Below are positions 1 to 7,659 of a stretch of DNA of 64,000 nucleotides, one piece after another. Source of the stretch: Aestuariibaculum lutulentum (lineage in GTDB: Bacteria > Bacteroidota > Bacteroidia > Flavobacteriales > Flavobacteriaceae); assembly GCF_032926325.1 (NCBI RefSeq), contig NZ_CP136709.1:2003501-2067500 (forward strand), in the 5' to 3' direction. The stretch's first letter is position 1. Each line of letters opens with the position of its first letter. The translations under genes were made by a program, and so were the position numbers. The notes under the pieces were generated by a model. That model saw only the letters and a list, made by a program, of their open reading frames with translations, was not told where the DNA came from and ran no database searches.

Positions 1-621
1 GCTAATTTTTAAAACTACTTCTTCATTGTTTTGGTTGAAGTAGTTGAAGATAGCAGAATCGTAGTGCGATGATACGTTGAAGGCTTTTGTAGCAAAACGT
101 TTTCTGTCTTCTAATGAAATGCTTCCGTTGTTTTTAGAAATGATTTCTAAGAATTCAGCATAATCATCAACTGAAGCTACACAGGTAACATCTGCAAAGT
201 TTTTAGCAGCCGCACGAATTAACGAAATTCCACCTATATCGATTTTTTCAATAATATCTTGTTCGCTAGCGCCTGAAGCAACTGTTTTTTCAAACGGGTA
301 TAAATCAACAATAACGACATCGATTTGAGGGATTTCGAAATCCGCCAATTCTTTAACGTCACTTTCATTATTTTGTCTGTTTAAAATACCACCAAATACT
401 TTTGGGTGTAATGTTTTTACACGACCACCAAGAATAGATGGGTAAGATGTAATTTCTTCAACAGGAACGACGTCGATACCTAAGTCGTTAATGAATGTTT
501 GAGTTCCTCCAGTAGAGTAGATGGTTACACCTTGTTCGTTTAGTTTTTTTACGATTGGCTCTAAACCGTCTTTACTAAATACTGAAATTAATGCTGATTT
601 TACTGTTTTTTCGTTGCTCAT
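1..621 (-). CDS. purH: PurH, bifunctional AICAR transformylase/IMP cyclohydrolase (3' part outside window)
   Basis: Catalyses the last two steps of de novo purine synthesis (AICAR to FAICAR to IMP) in the cytoplasm. Only the first 207 codons lie in the window. They form the N-terminal MGS-like IMP cyclohydrolase domain: the start MSNEKTVKSALISVFSKDGL, then IYSTGGT and GGRVKTLHP, the hallmark phosphate-binding and catalytic segments of the family. The transformylase domain lies beyond position 1. The ATG at 619-621 is the first start in frame and fits the family's N-terminus. A TAnnTTTG box lies about 25 bases upstream. The neighbour upstream is a same-strand GAF protein 157 bases away, so purH probably has its own promoter. 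Confidence 0.95.
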   Translation of the reverse strand, partial: MSNEKTVKSALISVFSKDGLEPIVKKLNEQGVTIYSTGGTQTFINDLGIDVVPVEEITSYPSILGGRVKTLHPKVFGGILNRQNNESDVKELADFEIPQIDVVIVDLYPFEKTVASGASEQDIIEKIDIGGISLIRAAAKNFADVTCVASVDDYAEFLEIISKNNGSISLEDRKRFATKAFNVSSHYDSAIFNYFNQNNEEVVLKIS

Positions 622-644
622 TTTTCTAAACTAGTTATAAAGTG

Positions 645-652
645 CAAAAGTA
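645..652 (-). promoter_or_regulatory. Putative -7 element for purH
   Basis: On the minus strand this reads TACTTTTG, an exact match to the Bacteroidota -7 consensus TAnnTTTG, 23 bases before the purH start codon. I see no clear -33 TTTG at the usual distance, so this is a half-supported promoter. Confidence 0.45.
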
Positions 653-778
653 GTTATTTTTTGCTCAAAAACAGACTTAGAAATGTTGAAAAAACACGGA
701 GAATTTTTTGCTTTAAAATTGGGTGAAAAACACTTGTTAATTAAGCTAAAAATGCAAGCTTTTGAAGCTGAAATTTGA

Positions 779-1234
779 CTATAAAATGGATGCCACCTGA
801 GCGCAAACAAATTCTAAAAAGCGTTCGTCGGCTTCGGTAAACGGGTCAGGGGTGTTAGAGTCAATGTCGATTTGCCCAATATTTTCACCATTAACAAAAA
901 CAGGGATTACGATTTCAGCCTTTACAGTAATGCTACAAGCTATGTAGTTGTCTTGAGCCGTAACATCTGGAACTACAAAATTTTGGTTGCTTACAGCTAC
1001 TTGTCCGCAAATGCCTTTTCCAAACGGAATAATTGTGTGGTCGGTTGGTTCGCCAACATAAGGACCAAGTTTTAATTCTTCTTTATCACCGTTTCTAAAA
1101 TAAAATCCAACCCAATTGTAATAACTAACATTTGCTTCTAAAATTTCGCAAATATTTAAAAGACGCTCGTCTACCGATTTAGACGTATTTGCGATTATAG
1201 TTTCTACTTGAGGTTTTAGGGTTTCAAAAATCAT
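779..1234 (-). CDS. GAF-domain free methionine-(R)-sulfoxide reductase-like protein (fRMsr/YebR type)
   Basis: A 151-residue single GAF domain, the usual size of fRMsr, the enzyme that reduces free methionine-R-sulfoxide in the cytosol. Family motifs are FGKGICGQVA (residues 71-80), NYIACS (96-101) and GQIDIDSNTPDPFTEADE (120-137). Cys76 and Cys100 match two of the three redox cysteines of the E. coli enzyme (resolving Cys94 and catalytic Cys118). The third, E. coli Cys84, is replaced (Asp65 region), so recycling may differ. The start ATG at 1234 lies 16 bases downstream of a perfect TAnnTTTG box. It is transcribed divergently from the exosortase gene. A non-enzymatic GAF sensor cannot be excluded. 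Confidence 0.82.
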   Translation of the reverse strand: MIFETLKPQVETIIANTSKSVDERLLNICEILEANVSYYNWVGFYFRNGDKEELKLGPYVGEPTDHTIIPFGKGICGQVAVSNQNFVVPDVTAQDNYIACSITVKAEIVIPVFVNGENIGQIDIDSNTPDPFTEADERFLEFVCAQVASIL

Positions 1235-1250
1235 AATTCAAAAGTTTTAG

Positions 1251-1258
1251 CAAAAGTA
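1251..1258 (-). promoter_or_regulatory. Putative -7 element for the GAF/fRMsr gene
   Basis: The minus strand reads TACTTTTG, an exact TAnnTTTG match, placing the transcript start about 10-12 bases before the ATG at 1234. No convincing -33 box was found. Confidence 0.45.
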
Positions 1259-1311
1259 TTTAAAAAGCTGTAATTTCGAAATTCAGTTAAAAGGAATTTT
1301 AACGTTATCAT

Positions 1312-1863
1312 TTGAAAGCACTTCTAGTAAAATACAAACTCGTTATTAAATTTATACTGACCTTTTTGTCAGTTTATTTGATGTTGTCGTTAGGGTATAA
1401 GTTTTACTTACAATTTTCAGACGGTTCCTTGTATTATCCGGATTATATAACGCATTTAGTGGCTTTGCAATGTCAGGATTTGTTACAGGTTTTAGGGTAT
1501 CATGTAGAAATGATTCCACATCCAAACGAACCTTCTATTAAAGTTTTGTTGAATGGCAGTTATATTTCGAGAATTATTGAAGGTTGTAATGCCTTTAGTG
1601 TGATTATTCTGTTCGTATCATTTATTGCTGCCTTTGCATCAGATTTAAAAACCACTTTTATCTACATGTTATTTGGAAGTGTTTTAATTTATGTGGTGAA
1701 TCTTGTTCGAATTGTTATCATTAATTTAGGGTTGTATTACTATCCAAAGTATGAAGCTGTATTACATGAAGTTATATTTCCCGTGATTATTTATGGTATG
1801 ATGTTTTTACTTTGGGTATTTTGGGTGAATCGGTTTTCAAAAATAGAACATGTAAATGCCTAA
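1312..1863 (+). CDS. xrtF: Exosortase family protein XrtF
   Basis: A polytopic inner-membrane protease/transpeptidase of the exosortase family, 183 residues, the short form found in Flavobacteriia. The catalytic triad of the family is visible: Cys92 in IIEGCNAFSV, Arg133 in NLVRIV and His152 in LHEVIFP. Five to six hydrophobic segments span roughly residues 11-31, 45-62, 95-110, 114-140 and 150-174. The start is TTG at 1312, since no ATG is in frame upstream before a stop and the hydrophobic N-terminus would be lost with a later start. It overlaps the next gene by 8 bases, so the two are co-translated. Exosortases process proteins with PEP-CTERM-like tails; the target of XrtF is not visible here. 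Confidence 0.9.
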   Translation: MKALLVKYKLVIKFILTFLSVYLMLSLGYKFYLQFSDGSLYYPDYITHLVALQCQDLLQVLGYHVEMIPHPNEPSIKVLLNGSYISRIIEGCNAFSVIILFVSFIAAFASDLKTTFIYMLFGSVLIYVVNLVRIVIINLGLYYYPKYEAVLHEVIFPVIIYGMMFLLWVFWVNRFSKIEHVNA

Positions 1864-2284
1864 AGCTTTAACTTACATATTGCTTGCTGTTTTATTTGGA
1901 TTGTTGATTCTAATCCGCGCTTACGAAGGTAATTTGTTTTATGACCCGTATCTTACGTTTTTTAAAAATGACTATTTATACATCGATAGCCCAAGGCGTG
2001 AGTTGGCAAAGCTTGTGTTTTATACCAGTTTGCGCTTTTGGTTGAATACTTTGGTGTCGTTAGGTATTCTCTATTTGTTTTTTAAAGATTTGTCGATTGT
2101 TAAGTTTTCGGTGTTCTTTTATGCCGTTGCATATATTGTATTAATTTTAATATTCCTGTATTTTGTTGTTAATCCGAGACAGGAAGATTATTACTTGTTT
2201 TTCAATTTTAGAAGATTTCTTATTCAGCCTTTAATATTATTACTGTTGTTACCAGCGTTTTACTATTATAAGCTGAATAAATAA
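1856..2284 (+). CDS. Exosortase F system-associated membrane protein
   Basis: A 142-residue protein of four hydrophobic helices (about residues 5-22, 60-77, 82-104 and 121-138) joined by charged loops. It overlaps the xrtF stop codon by 8 bases. A protein of this size and composition immediately after xrtF is the known partner family in Flavobacteria (exosortase F-associated protein). The motif NLFYDPYLTFFK near the N-terminus fits that family. Molecular role unknown; by position it probably assists XrtF in the inner membrane. The pair ends at a strong terminator. Confidence 0.85.
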   Translation: MPKALTYILLAVLFGLLILIRAYEGNLFYDPYLTFFKNDYLYIDSPRRELAKLVFYTSLRFWLNTLVSLGILYLFFKDLSIVKFSVFFYAVAYIVLILIFLYFVVNPRQEDYYLFFNFRRFLIQPLILLLLLPAFYYYKLNK

Positions 2285-2291
2285 AGTCATA

Positions 2292-2325
2292 AAAAAACGC
2301 TCCAACATTTGTTGGAGCGTTTTTT
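2292..2325. terminator. Bidirectional intrinsic terminator
   Basis: Stem CGCTCCAAC (2298-2306), loop ATTT, and its complement (2311-2319), flanked by A7 on the left and T6 on the right. It serves both the exosortase pair (plus) and groL (minus), which converge here. Confidence 0.9.
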
Positions 2326-2356
2326 GAATTTATTATTTGCGTATCGAGGTTCTCGA

Positions 2357-3982
2357 TTACATCATACCTGGCATACCACCACCCATTGGCATAGCTGGCG
2401 CATCTTCTTTAATATCAACTAGAGCACACTCAGTAGTTAAGATCATTCCAGAAACAGATGCTGCATTTTCTAATGCTACACGTGTTACTTTCTTAGGATC
2501 GATAATACCTGCTTTAAGCATATCAACATAAGCTTCAGATTTAGCATCGTAACCAAAGTTAGCATCACCTTCTAATACTTTGTTTACAACAACGCTACCC
2601 TCACCACCTGCATTTTCTACGATAGTGCGTAAAGGCGCTTCGATAGCACGAGCTACGATTTGAATACCTGTAACTTCGTCTAAGTTTTCAGTAGTAAGTC
2701 CTTCTAAAACAGCTTTTGCTCTCACTAAAGCGACACCACCACCTGCAACGATACCTTCTTCTACAGCAGCTCTTGTTGCATGTAAAGCATCATCAACACG
2801 GTCTTTTTTCTCTTTCATTTCAACTTCAGAAGCAGCACCAACGTAAAGAACAGCAACACCACCAGCTAATTTAGCTAAGCGCTCCTGTAATTTTTCTTTG
2901 TCGTAATCGCTAGTAGTTGTTTCAATTTGCGCTTTAATTTGGTTTACGCGAGCTTTAATGTTGTCCGCATCACCAGAACCGTTAACAATAGTTGTATTGT
3001 CTTTATCAATCGTTACAGTTTCAGCAGTACCTAACATGCTTAAATCTGCATTTTCTAAAGTAAAACCTCTTTCTTCAGAAATAACGACACCACCAGTTAA
3101 GATAGCGATATCTTCTAACATGGCTTTACGTCTGTCACCAAAACCAGGAGCTTTAACGGCAGCGATTTTTAATCCACCTCGTAATTTGTTTACTACTAAA
3201 GTAGCTAATGCTTGTCCGTCTACATCTTCAGCGATGATTAATAAAGGACGGCCAGATTGAGCAACTGGTTCTAATATTGGAAGGATTTCCTGTAAGTTAG
3301 AAATCTTTTTATCGAATAATAAGATATAAGGATTGTCTAATTCAGCAATCATTTTATCTGTATTTGTAACGAAGTAAGGCGATAGGTAACCGCGGTCGAA
3401 TTGCATACCTTCAACAACATCAACATAAGTATCCATACCTTTAGCTTCCTCAACAGTAATCACGCCTTCTTTACCAACTTTAGAGAATGCCTGTGCAATT
3501 AATTCTCCAATAGTGTCATCGTTGTTAGCAGAGATTGCAGCAACTTGTTTGATTTTTTCTGAAGAGTTTCCTACTTCCTGAGATTGTGCTTCAAGATCTT
3601 TTGTGATAGCTTCAACAGCTTTATCGATACCACGTTTTAAATCCATTGGATTAGCACCGGCAGCAACGTTCTTTAATCCTTCTTTCACGATAGCCTGAGC
3701 TAAAACAGTTGCGGTTGTTGTACCGTCACCTGCCAAATCGTTAGTTTTTGAAGCTACTTCTTTTACCATTTGTGCTCCCATGTTTTCAAGAGCGTCGTCT
3801 AATTCAATTTCTTTAGCTACTGAAACACCATCTTTAGTTACATGAGGTGCACCAAAACTTTTTCCGATGATTACGTTACGTCCTTTAGGACCTAAAGTTA
3901 CTTTTACAGCGTTTGCTAATGCATCAACACCACGTTTTAAACCATCGCGTGCTTCAATATCAAATTTTATATCTTTTGCCAT
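2357..3982 (-). CDS. groL: 60-kDa chaperonin GroEL
   Basis: Tetradecameric ATP-dependent protein-folding chamber of the cytosol. The 541 residues match the family's length from the N-terminal MAKDIKFDIEARDGLKRGV to the Gly/Met-rich tail GGGMPGMM. Signature motifs are DGTTTAT (ATP binding, around residue 86) and AAVEEGIVAGGG (around residue 403). It follows groS by 31 bases on the minus strand and shares its transcript. I found no CIRCE operator upstream of groS, so heat regulation by HrcA is not supported here. Confidence 0.98.
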   Translation of the reverse strand: MAKDIKFDIEARDGLKRGVDALANAVKVTLGPKGRNVIIGKSFGAPHVTKDGVSVAKEIELDDALENMGAQMVKEVASKTNDLAGDGTTTATVLAQAIVKEGLKNVAAGANPMDLKRGIDKAVEAITKDLEAQSQEVGNSSEKIKQVAAISANNDDTIGELIAQAFSKVGKEGVITVEEAKGMDTYVDVVEGMQFDRGYLSPYFVTNTDKMIAELDNPYILLFDKKISNLQEILPILEPVAQSGRPLLIIAEDVDGQALATLVVNKLRGGLKIAAVKAPGFGDRRKAMLEDIAILTGGVVISEERGFTLENADLSMLGTAETVTIDKDNTTIVNGSGDADNIKARVNQIKAQIETTTSDYDKEKLQERLAKLAGGVAVLYVGAASEVEMKEKKDRVDDALHATRAAVEEGIVAGGGVALVRAKAVLEGLTTENLDEVTGIQIVARAIEAPLRTIVENAGGEGSVVVNKVLEGDANFGYDAKSEAYVDMLKAGIIDPKKVTRVALENAASVSGMILTTECALVDIKEDAPAMPMGGGMPGMM

Positions 3983-4013
3983 TTTTTATGTATTGTTTTG
4001 TGTTGTTAAGAAA

Positions 4014-4289
4014 TTAAATGATTGCTAAAATGTCGCTTTCACGCATAATTAAATAATCTTTACCTTCTAATTTTAATTCTGTTCCAGCATATTTACCATA
4101 TAAAACAGTGTCGCCAACTTGTACTGTAATAGGCTCGTCTTTAGTACCTTTTCCAGCAGCTATAACAGTTCCTCTTTGTGGCTTTTCTTTAGCGTTATCT
4201 GGAATAATAATTCCTGAAGCGGTTTTAGTTTCAGCTGCAGCTGGTTCAATAAGAACACGGTCTGCTAATGGTTTAATGTTCAATGCCAT
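4014..4289 (-). CDS. groS: 10-kDa co-chaperonin GroES
   Basis: The heptameric lid of the GroEL chamber. At 91 residues it is the usual length. It opens with IKPLADRVLIEP and carries the mobile loop TKTASGIIIPDNAKEKPQ (about residues 21-38) that docks onto GroEL. It ends with the typical YLIMRESDILAII. It is the first gene of the groS-groL operon, separated from secG by a terminator and a 150-base gap that must contain the promoter, although no good TAnnTTTG match was found there. Confidence 0.98.
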   Translation of the reverse strand: MALNIKPLADRVLIEPAAAETKTASGIIIPDNAKEKPQRGTVIAAGKGTKDEPITVQVGDTVLYGKYAGTELKLEGKDYLIMRESDILAII

Positions 4290-4386
4290 TTGTATATATT
4301 TTTAAGTTTATAAAAATTAAAGTTTATCGCGAATGCTTTATTCTAAAAGTGTGCCAATAGTGTATAACTGACAAACTTGCAGCAAC

Positions 4387-4419
4387 AAAAAATGCCAACT
4401 TGAAAAGTTGGCATTTTTT
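4387..4419 (-). terminator. Intrinsic terminator after secG
   Basis: A perfect 15-bp inverted repeat (AAAAAATGCCAACTT and its complement) around a 3-base loop gives a GC-containing hairpin followed by T6. It ends the miaB-to-secG transcript before the groS promoter region. Confidence 0.9.
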
Positions 4420-4439
4420 ATATATGATTGTCGCATGTT

Positions 4440-4790
4440 TTACTCAGCAGCTTCGTTAGCAGGTGTTGCAGTGTCGTCTGCAGATTGTACTGGATTTGGT
4501 AATGGTTGAGCAGTAGTTTCAGCGTCTAAAGCTTTAGAATCTACAGTGTCTCCACCTCTGTTAATCGCCATATTAGATAGTAAGATTAATACTAATAAAA
4601 GCGTTGCTAACGTCCATGTACTTTTGTCTAAAAAGTCGGTTGTTTTTTTAACACCACCTAATTGTTGTGTTCCACCACCACCGAAAGAAGAAGATAACCC
4701 GCCTCCTTTTGGGTTTTGTACCATGATAACTACGATTAGTAAAAATGCTACTATAACGATTAATGCTAAAAATATTGTAAACGTGCTCAT
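4440..4790 (-). CDS. secG: Preprotein translocase subunit SecG
   Basis: Small accessory subunit of the SecYEG channel in the inner membrane. It has two hydrophobic segments (residues 4-23 and about 59-77) enclosing the family's cytoplasmic loop MVQNPKGGGLSSSFGGGG, including the conserved NPKGGGL stretch. The 116 residues include a Bacteroidota-style acidic, alanine-rich C-terminal tail. The start codon touches the stop codon of the TPR gene upstream (both at 4790), so translation is probably coupled. The terminator at 4387-4419 follows. Confidence 0.95.
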   Translation of the reverse strand: MSTFTIFLALIVIVAFLLIVVIMVQNPKGGGLSSSFGGGGTQQLGGVKKTTDFLDKSTWTLATLLLVLILLSNMAINRGGDTVDSKALDAETTAQPLPNPVQSADDTATPANEAAE

Positions 4791-5770
4791 TATTCTAATT
4801 TATTTTGTTCTTGTAATTGTTGTACTGCTTTAATTTGGTTTGCAAAGAAACTATTTTTTTCTGGATATTTCAAACTTAAAATTTTATAAGATTGAATTGC
4901 TTTTTTATAGTTCTTTTGTTCTACGTAAATTCTGGCCAAAGTCTCTGTCATTAAGGCTTCTGGCTGTATCATTTGTGCTTCGGCTAAATTCCCTTTTGAA
5001 GCCGAAGATTTTGTCGGGTTAATTTTTGGGTTTTCCTGAATGAATTTCTCTATTAAATCAAACTTTTTTTCCCGTTCTAAACTGTCGTTTGTTTCAGGTT
5101 TACTTATGGGTTCTGTTGTTGATTCTTTTGCAACTTCTGGTTCTGGTTGAGTTTTTTCTTCAACAGGTTCGTTGCGTTCTATGGGTTTAAAACGAGTAAG
5201 TTGCAGCCATTCGTTAAACGAATGCGTTTCGTTTTTTTCAAATTCGAAAGGCTTACCAATGTTTAATATTATAGCTGGCGATTCACTGTCTTCTGGTTTA
5301 ATTTCAGAAGGTTCGGGAGCAACTTCTATTGTTTTTGGTAGACGAGCTTCCTTAGGTTCAAACAGTGCAGGATCTAAAACCCCTGTGGTATCTTTTACCT
5401 GTTGTTGTAAATTATCGTCAATTTCAACACGACGGTTTACCGAAATATCTTCATAATCAACTTCAATATCCCAAACATTAGAAATATTTTGTTTTATAGA
5501 TTCTGAAATTTCATTTTGAAGAAATTCTTCAGAAGTGATAAAGTCAAACAGAATGCTGCGATCGGTTGTGTAAGCTGCAGTGGTTTTAAGTTCCTGATTG
5601 TATTTGAAACTACTCTGGTCTTTTAAGCCTTTTAAATAAATGGCGCGTGCCGGTTGAAAATATGGAAATTCGTCAATGATAGATTTTACCGCTTCAGTCT
5701 GCTCGTGTGTTATAGACTGCGGATGCTGAAGGATATATGTAAAATCTGTTGGGTTCATTGGCTTAGCCAA
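4790..5770 (-). CDS. Tetratricopeptide-repeat protein of unknown function
   Basis: A 326-residue protein with no signal peptide, so probably cytoplasmic. The N-terminal 95 residues are helical and contain YFQPARAIYLKGLK. A low-complexity acidic middle (about 130-250, rich in Glu, Pro and Lys) follows. The C-terminal 70 residues hold TPR-like helices (ETLARIYVEQKNYKKAIQSY, then ILSLKYPEKNSFFANQI). It sits between lptE and secG, a neighbourhood found repeatedly in Flavobacteriia. The contact with secG suggests co-expression with envelope biogenesis genes. I infer a scaffolding role only from the repeats. Confidence 0.75.
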   Translation of the reverse strand: MAKPMNPTDFTYILQHPQSITHEQTEAVKSIIDEFPYFQPARAIYLKGLKDQSSFKYNQELKTTAAYTTDRSILFDFITSEEFLQNEISESIKQNISNVWDIEVDYEDISVNRRVEIDDNLQQQVKDTTGVLDPALFEPKEARLPKTIEVAPEPSEIKPEDSESPAIILNIGKPFEFEKNETHSFNEWLQLTRFKPIERNEPVEEKTQPEPEVAKESTTEPISKPETNDSLEREKKFDLIEKFIQENPKINPTKSSASKGNLAEAQMIQPEALMTETLARIYVEQKNYKKAIQSYKILSLKYPEKNSFFANQIKAVQQLQEQNKLE

Positions 5771-5797
5771 ATTTAATAATTTTTTACAATCAAAAAA

Positions 5798-6307
5798 CTA
5801 CCACTTAGCAAGTGTAGCATTAAAGATGTCTTGTGTTAAACGCTGAAATATTTCTTCGTGAGCTGTTGCTTTTTGAGATCCGGTAAGTAAAGATGATCCT
5901 GGATAATCGTAGAAGAAAGAGAAACTTTGTTCTAAATCGTCTTCCTCTTTTTTCTTATTAAAGAATCTAACTTTTACAGAAATAGTTAAACGGTTTTGAG
6001 CTGCAGTGTTTTGAGAAGTTGCAGTGGTTGGAGAAATACGATAATCGGTAATTTCGCCTTCGTACAATAAGTCTCCATTAGTGGTTACCAAACTCAAATT
6101 AGTTTGATTTTGGATTAAATCCTGCAATGTGTTTTGAAATTCTAAATCTAAACCAGGTTCGAATAATAAAGCGGTGTTTTCAAAACGATTCACCTGAAAT
6201 GTTTTTACGTTTGCTGGAACCGAAGCCCCTGTAAAAGAGTAAATACCACAGTTTAATAATGTAAAGCTTAATGCTAGAAATGATAAGTAAATAAAGTGTT
6301 TTTTCAT
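5798..6307 (-). CDS. lptE: LptE family lipopolysaccharide-assembly lipoprotein
   Basis: An outer-membrane lipoprotein that plugs and supports LptD during LPS insertion. 169 residues with a signal peptide ending in the lipobox LLNCG (Cys20), then the family pattern GIYSFTGASVPANVKTFQV and a conserved FENTALL stretch. The C-terminal half (EEIFQRLTQDIFNATLAKW) is the usual ending in Bacteroidota. It lies 27 bases upstream of the TPR gene and downstream of the sigma-54 activator gene, in one minus-strand operon. Confidence 0.88.
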   Translation of the reverse strand: MKKHFIYLSFLALSFTLLNCGIYSFTGASVPANVKTFQVNRFENTALLFEPGLDLEFQNTLQDLIQNQTNLSLVTTNGDLLYEGEITDYRISPTTATSQNTAAQNRLTISVKVRFFNKKKEEDDLEQSFSFFYDYPGSSLLTGSQKATAHEEIFQRLTQDIFNATLAKW

Positions 6308-6376
6308 GTTGTATAAACGCTGTTCGATAATCGATATTTAAATCATAAAGGATTAATCTTTCAACGGTTGATGGCT

Positions 6377-7651
6377 TTACAAATTGTATTGTTTAATTTT
6401 TCGGTATAAGGTACGTTCGCTAATACCCAACTCGGCTGCAGCTAATTTACGTTTTCCAGCGTGACGCTCAAGCGATTTTTTAATTAATTCTAATTCTTTG
6501 TCTTGTAACGATAAAGTTTCTTCCTCTTCAATTTCTTCAGCAAAATGGTATTTATCACTAACAGCTTCTGGAATATCACGTTGAATGGTATGCTCAGGAA
6601 TGGAAAGCATTTCGCTGGTTTGAATAGGGTCTTCTTCGTATTCAGCTTCATCATCCTCTGTATCGTTACCGTAGATTTTCTGAATTAATCCTTCGTGACT
6701 TTTCTCCACGTCTTTGGTGTTGCCACTCTTCATTAATTCGAGCGTTAATTTCTTTAAATCGTTAAGGTCGCTTTTCATATCGAAAAGGACTTTGTATAAA
6801 ATTTCACGCTCACTACTAAAATCGCTTTCCGATTTAGATGTTTTAATAACTGCCGGTAAATTTGAAGAACTATTAGGAAGATAACTTACTAAAGTTTCAG
6901 CCGAAATGGTTCTTTCCTGTTCTAAAACCGATAATTGTTCTGCGATATTACGTAACTGTCTGATGTTTCCGCTCCATCTGTAATTGGTTAACGTTTGCAC
7001 GGCGGCATCGGTTAATTTGATGGTTGGCATTTTGTATTTTAAGGCAAAATCGCTGGCAAATTTCCTGAACAACAAATGAATGTCCTCCTGACGTTCGCGT
7101 AATGGAGGCAGATGAATTTCCACTGTACTTAAACGGTAGTATAAATCTTCACGGAATTTTTCTTTTTCGATGGCTTCAAACATATTCACGTTTGTTGCAG
7201 CCACGATGCGAACGTTGGTTTTTTGAACTTTACTCGATCCTACTTTTAAAAACTCACCATTTTCTAAAACACGAAGTAAACGTACCTGTGTGGTTAATGG
7301 TAATTCACCAACTTCATCTAAAAAAATGGTTCCGCCATCGGCCACTTCAAAATATCCCTCACGGGTTTGTGTGGCTCCGGTAAAGGCGCCTTTTTCGTGT
7401 CCAAAAAGTTCACTGTCAATAGTGCCTTCAGGAATGGCACCACAGTTAACTGCGATATATTTATTGTGTTTTCGGTGGGAAAGCTGGTGTATAATTTTTG
7501 GAATACTCTCTTTACCAACACCACTTTCGCCGGTAACCAAAACCGAAATATCGGTTGGTGCTACCTGGATGGCTTTTTCGATGGCACGATTTAGCGCGGG
7601 GGTATTACCTATAATGCCAAATCGTTGTTTTATAGCTTGAACAGATTCCAT
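6377..7651 (-). CDS. Sigma-54-dependent transcriptional activator (AAA+ domain plus Fis-type HTH)
   Basis: A 424-residue bacterial enhancer-binding protein without an N-terminal receiver or sensor domain. The AAA+ domain begins almost at once: Walker A GESGVGKE (41-48), the sigma-54 contact loop GAFTGA (88-93), Walker B TIFLDEVGE (108-116) and an arginine-finger region around LRERQEDI. A variable acidic linker covers about residues 270-385, and a Fis-like helix-turn-helix ends the protein (KRKLAAAELGISERTLYRKI). With no input domain, activity may be set by abundance or by a partner. It is 8 bases downstream of miaB and precedes lptE; the order is typical for Flavobacteriia. Targets are unknown. 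Confidence 0.92.
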   Translation of the reverse strand: MESVQAIKQRFGIIGNTPALNRAIEKAIQVAPTDISVLVTGESGVGKESIPKIIHQLSHRKHNKYIAVNCGAIPEGTIDSELFGHEKGAFTGATQTREGYFEVADGGTIFLDEVGELPLTTQVRLLRVLENGEFLKVGSSKVQKTNVRIVAATNVNMFEAIEKEKFREDLYYRLSTVEIHLPPLRERQEDIHLLFRKFASDFALKYKMPTIKLTDAAVQTLTNYRWSGNIRQLRNIAEQLSVLEQERTISAETLVSYLPNSSSNLPAVIKTSKSESDFSSEREILYKVLFDMKSDLNDLKKLTLELMKSGNTKDVEKSHEGLIQKIYGNDTEDDEAEYEEDPIQTSEMLSIPEHTIQRDIPEAVSDKYHFAEEIEEEETLSLQDKELELIKKSLERHAGKRKLAAAELGISERTLYRKIKQYNL

Positions 7652-7659
7652 AAATATTA

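Noticed and set aside
2337..2531. Open frames antisense to groL, secG, miaB and other genes
   Set aside because: They mirror the codon structure of well-supported genes on the other strand and have no family features or own start signals.
4290..4386. CIRCE heat-shock operator upstream of groS
   Set aside because: No TTAGCACTC-N9-GAGTGCTAA inverted repeat, even allowing two or three mismatches, is visible.
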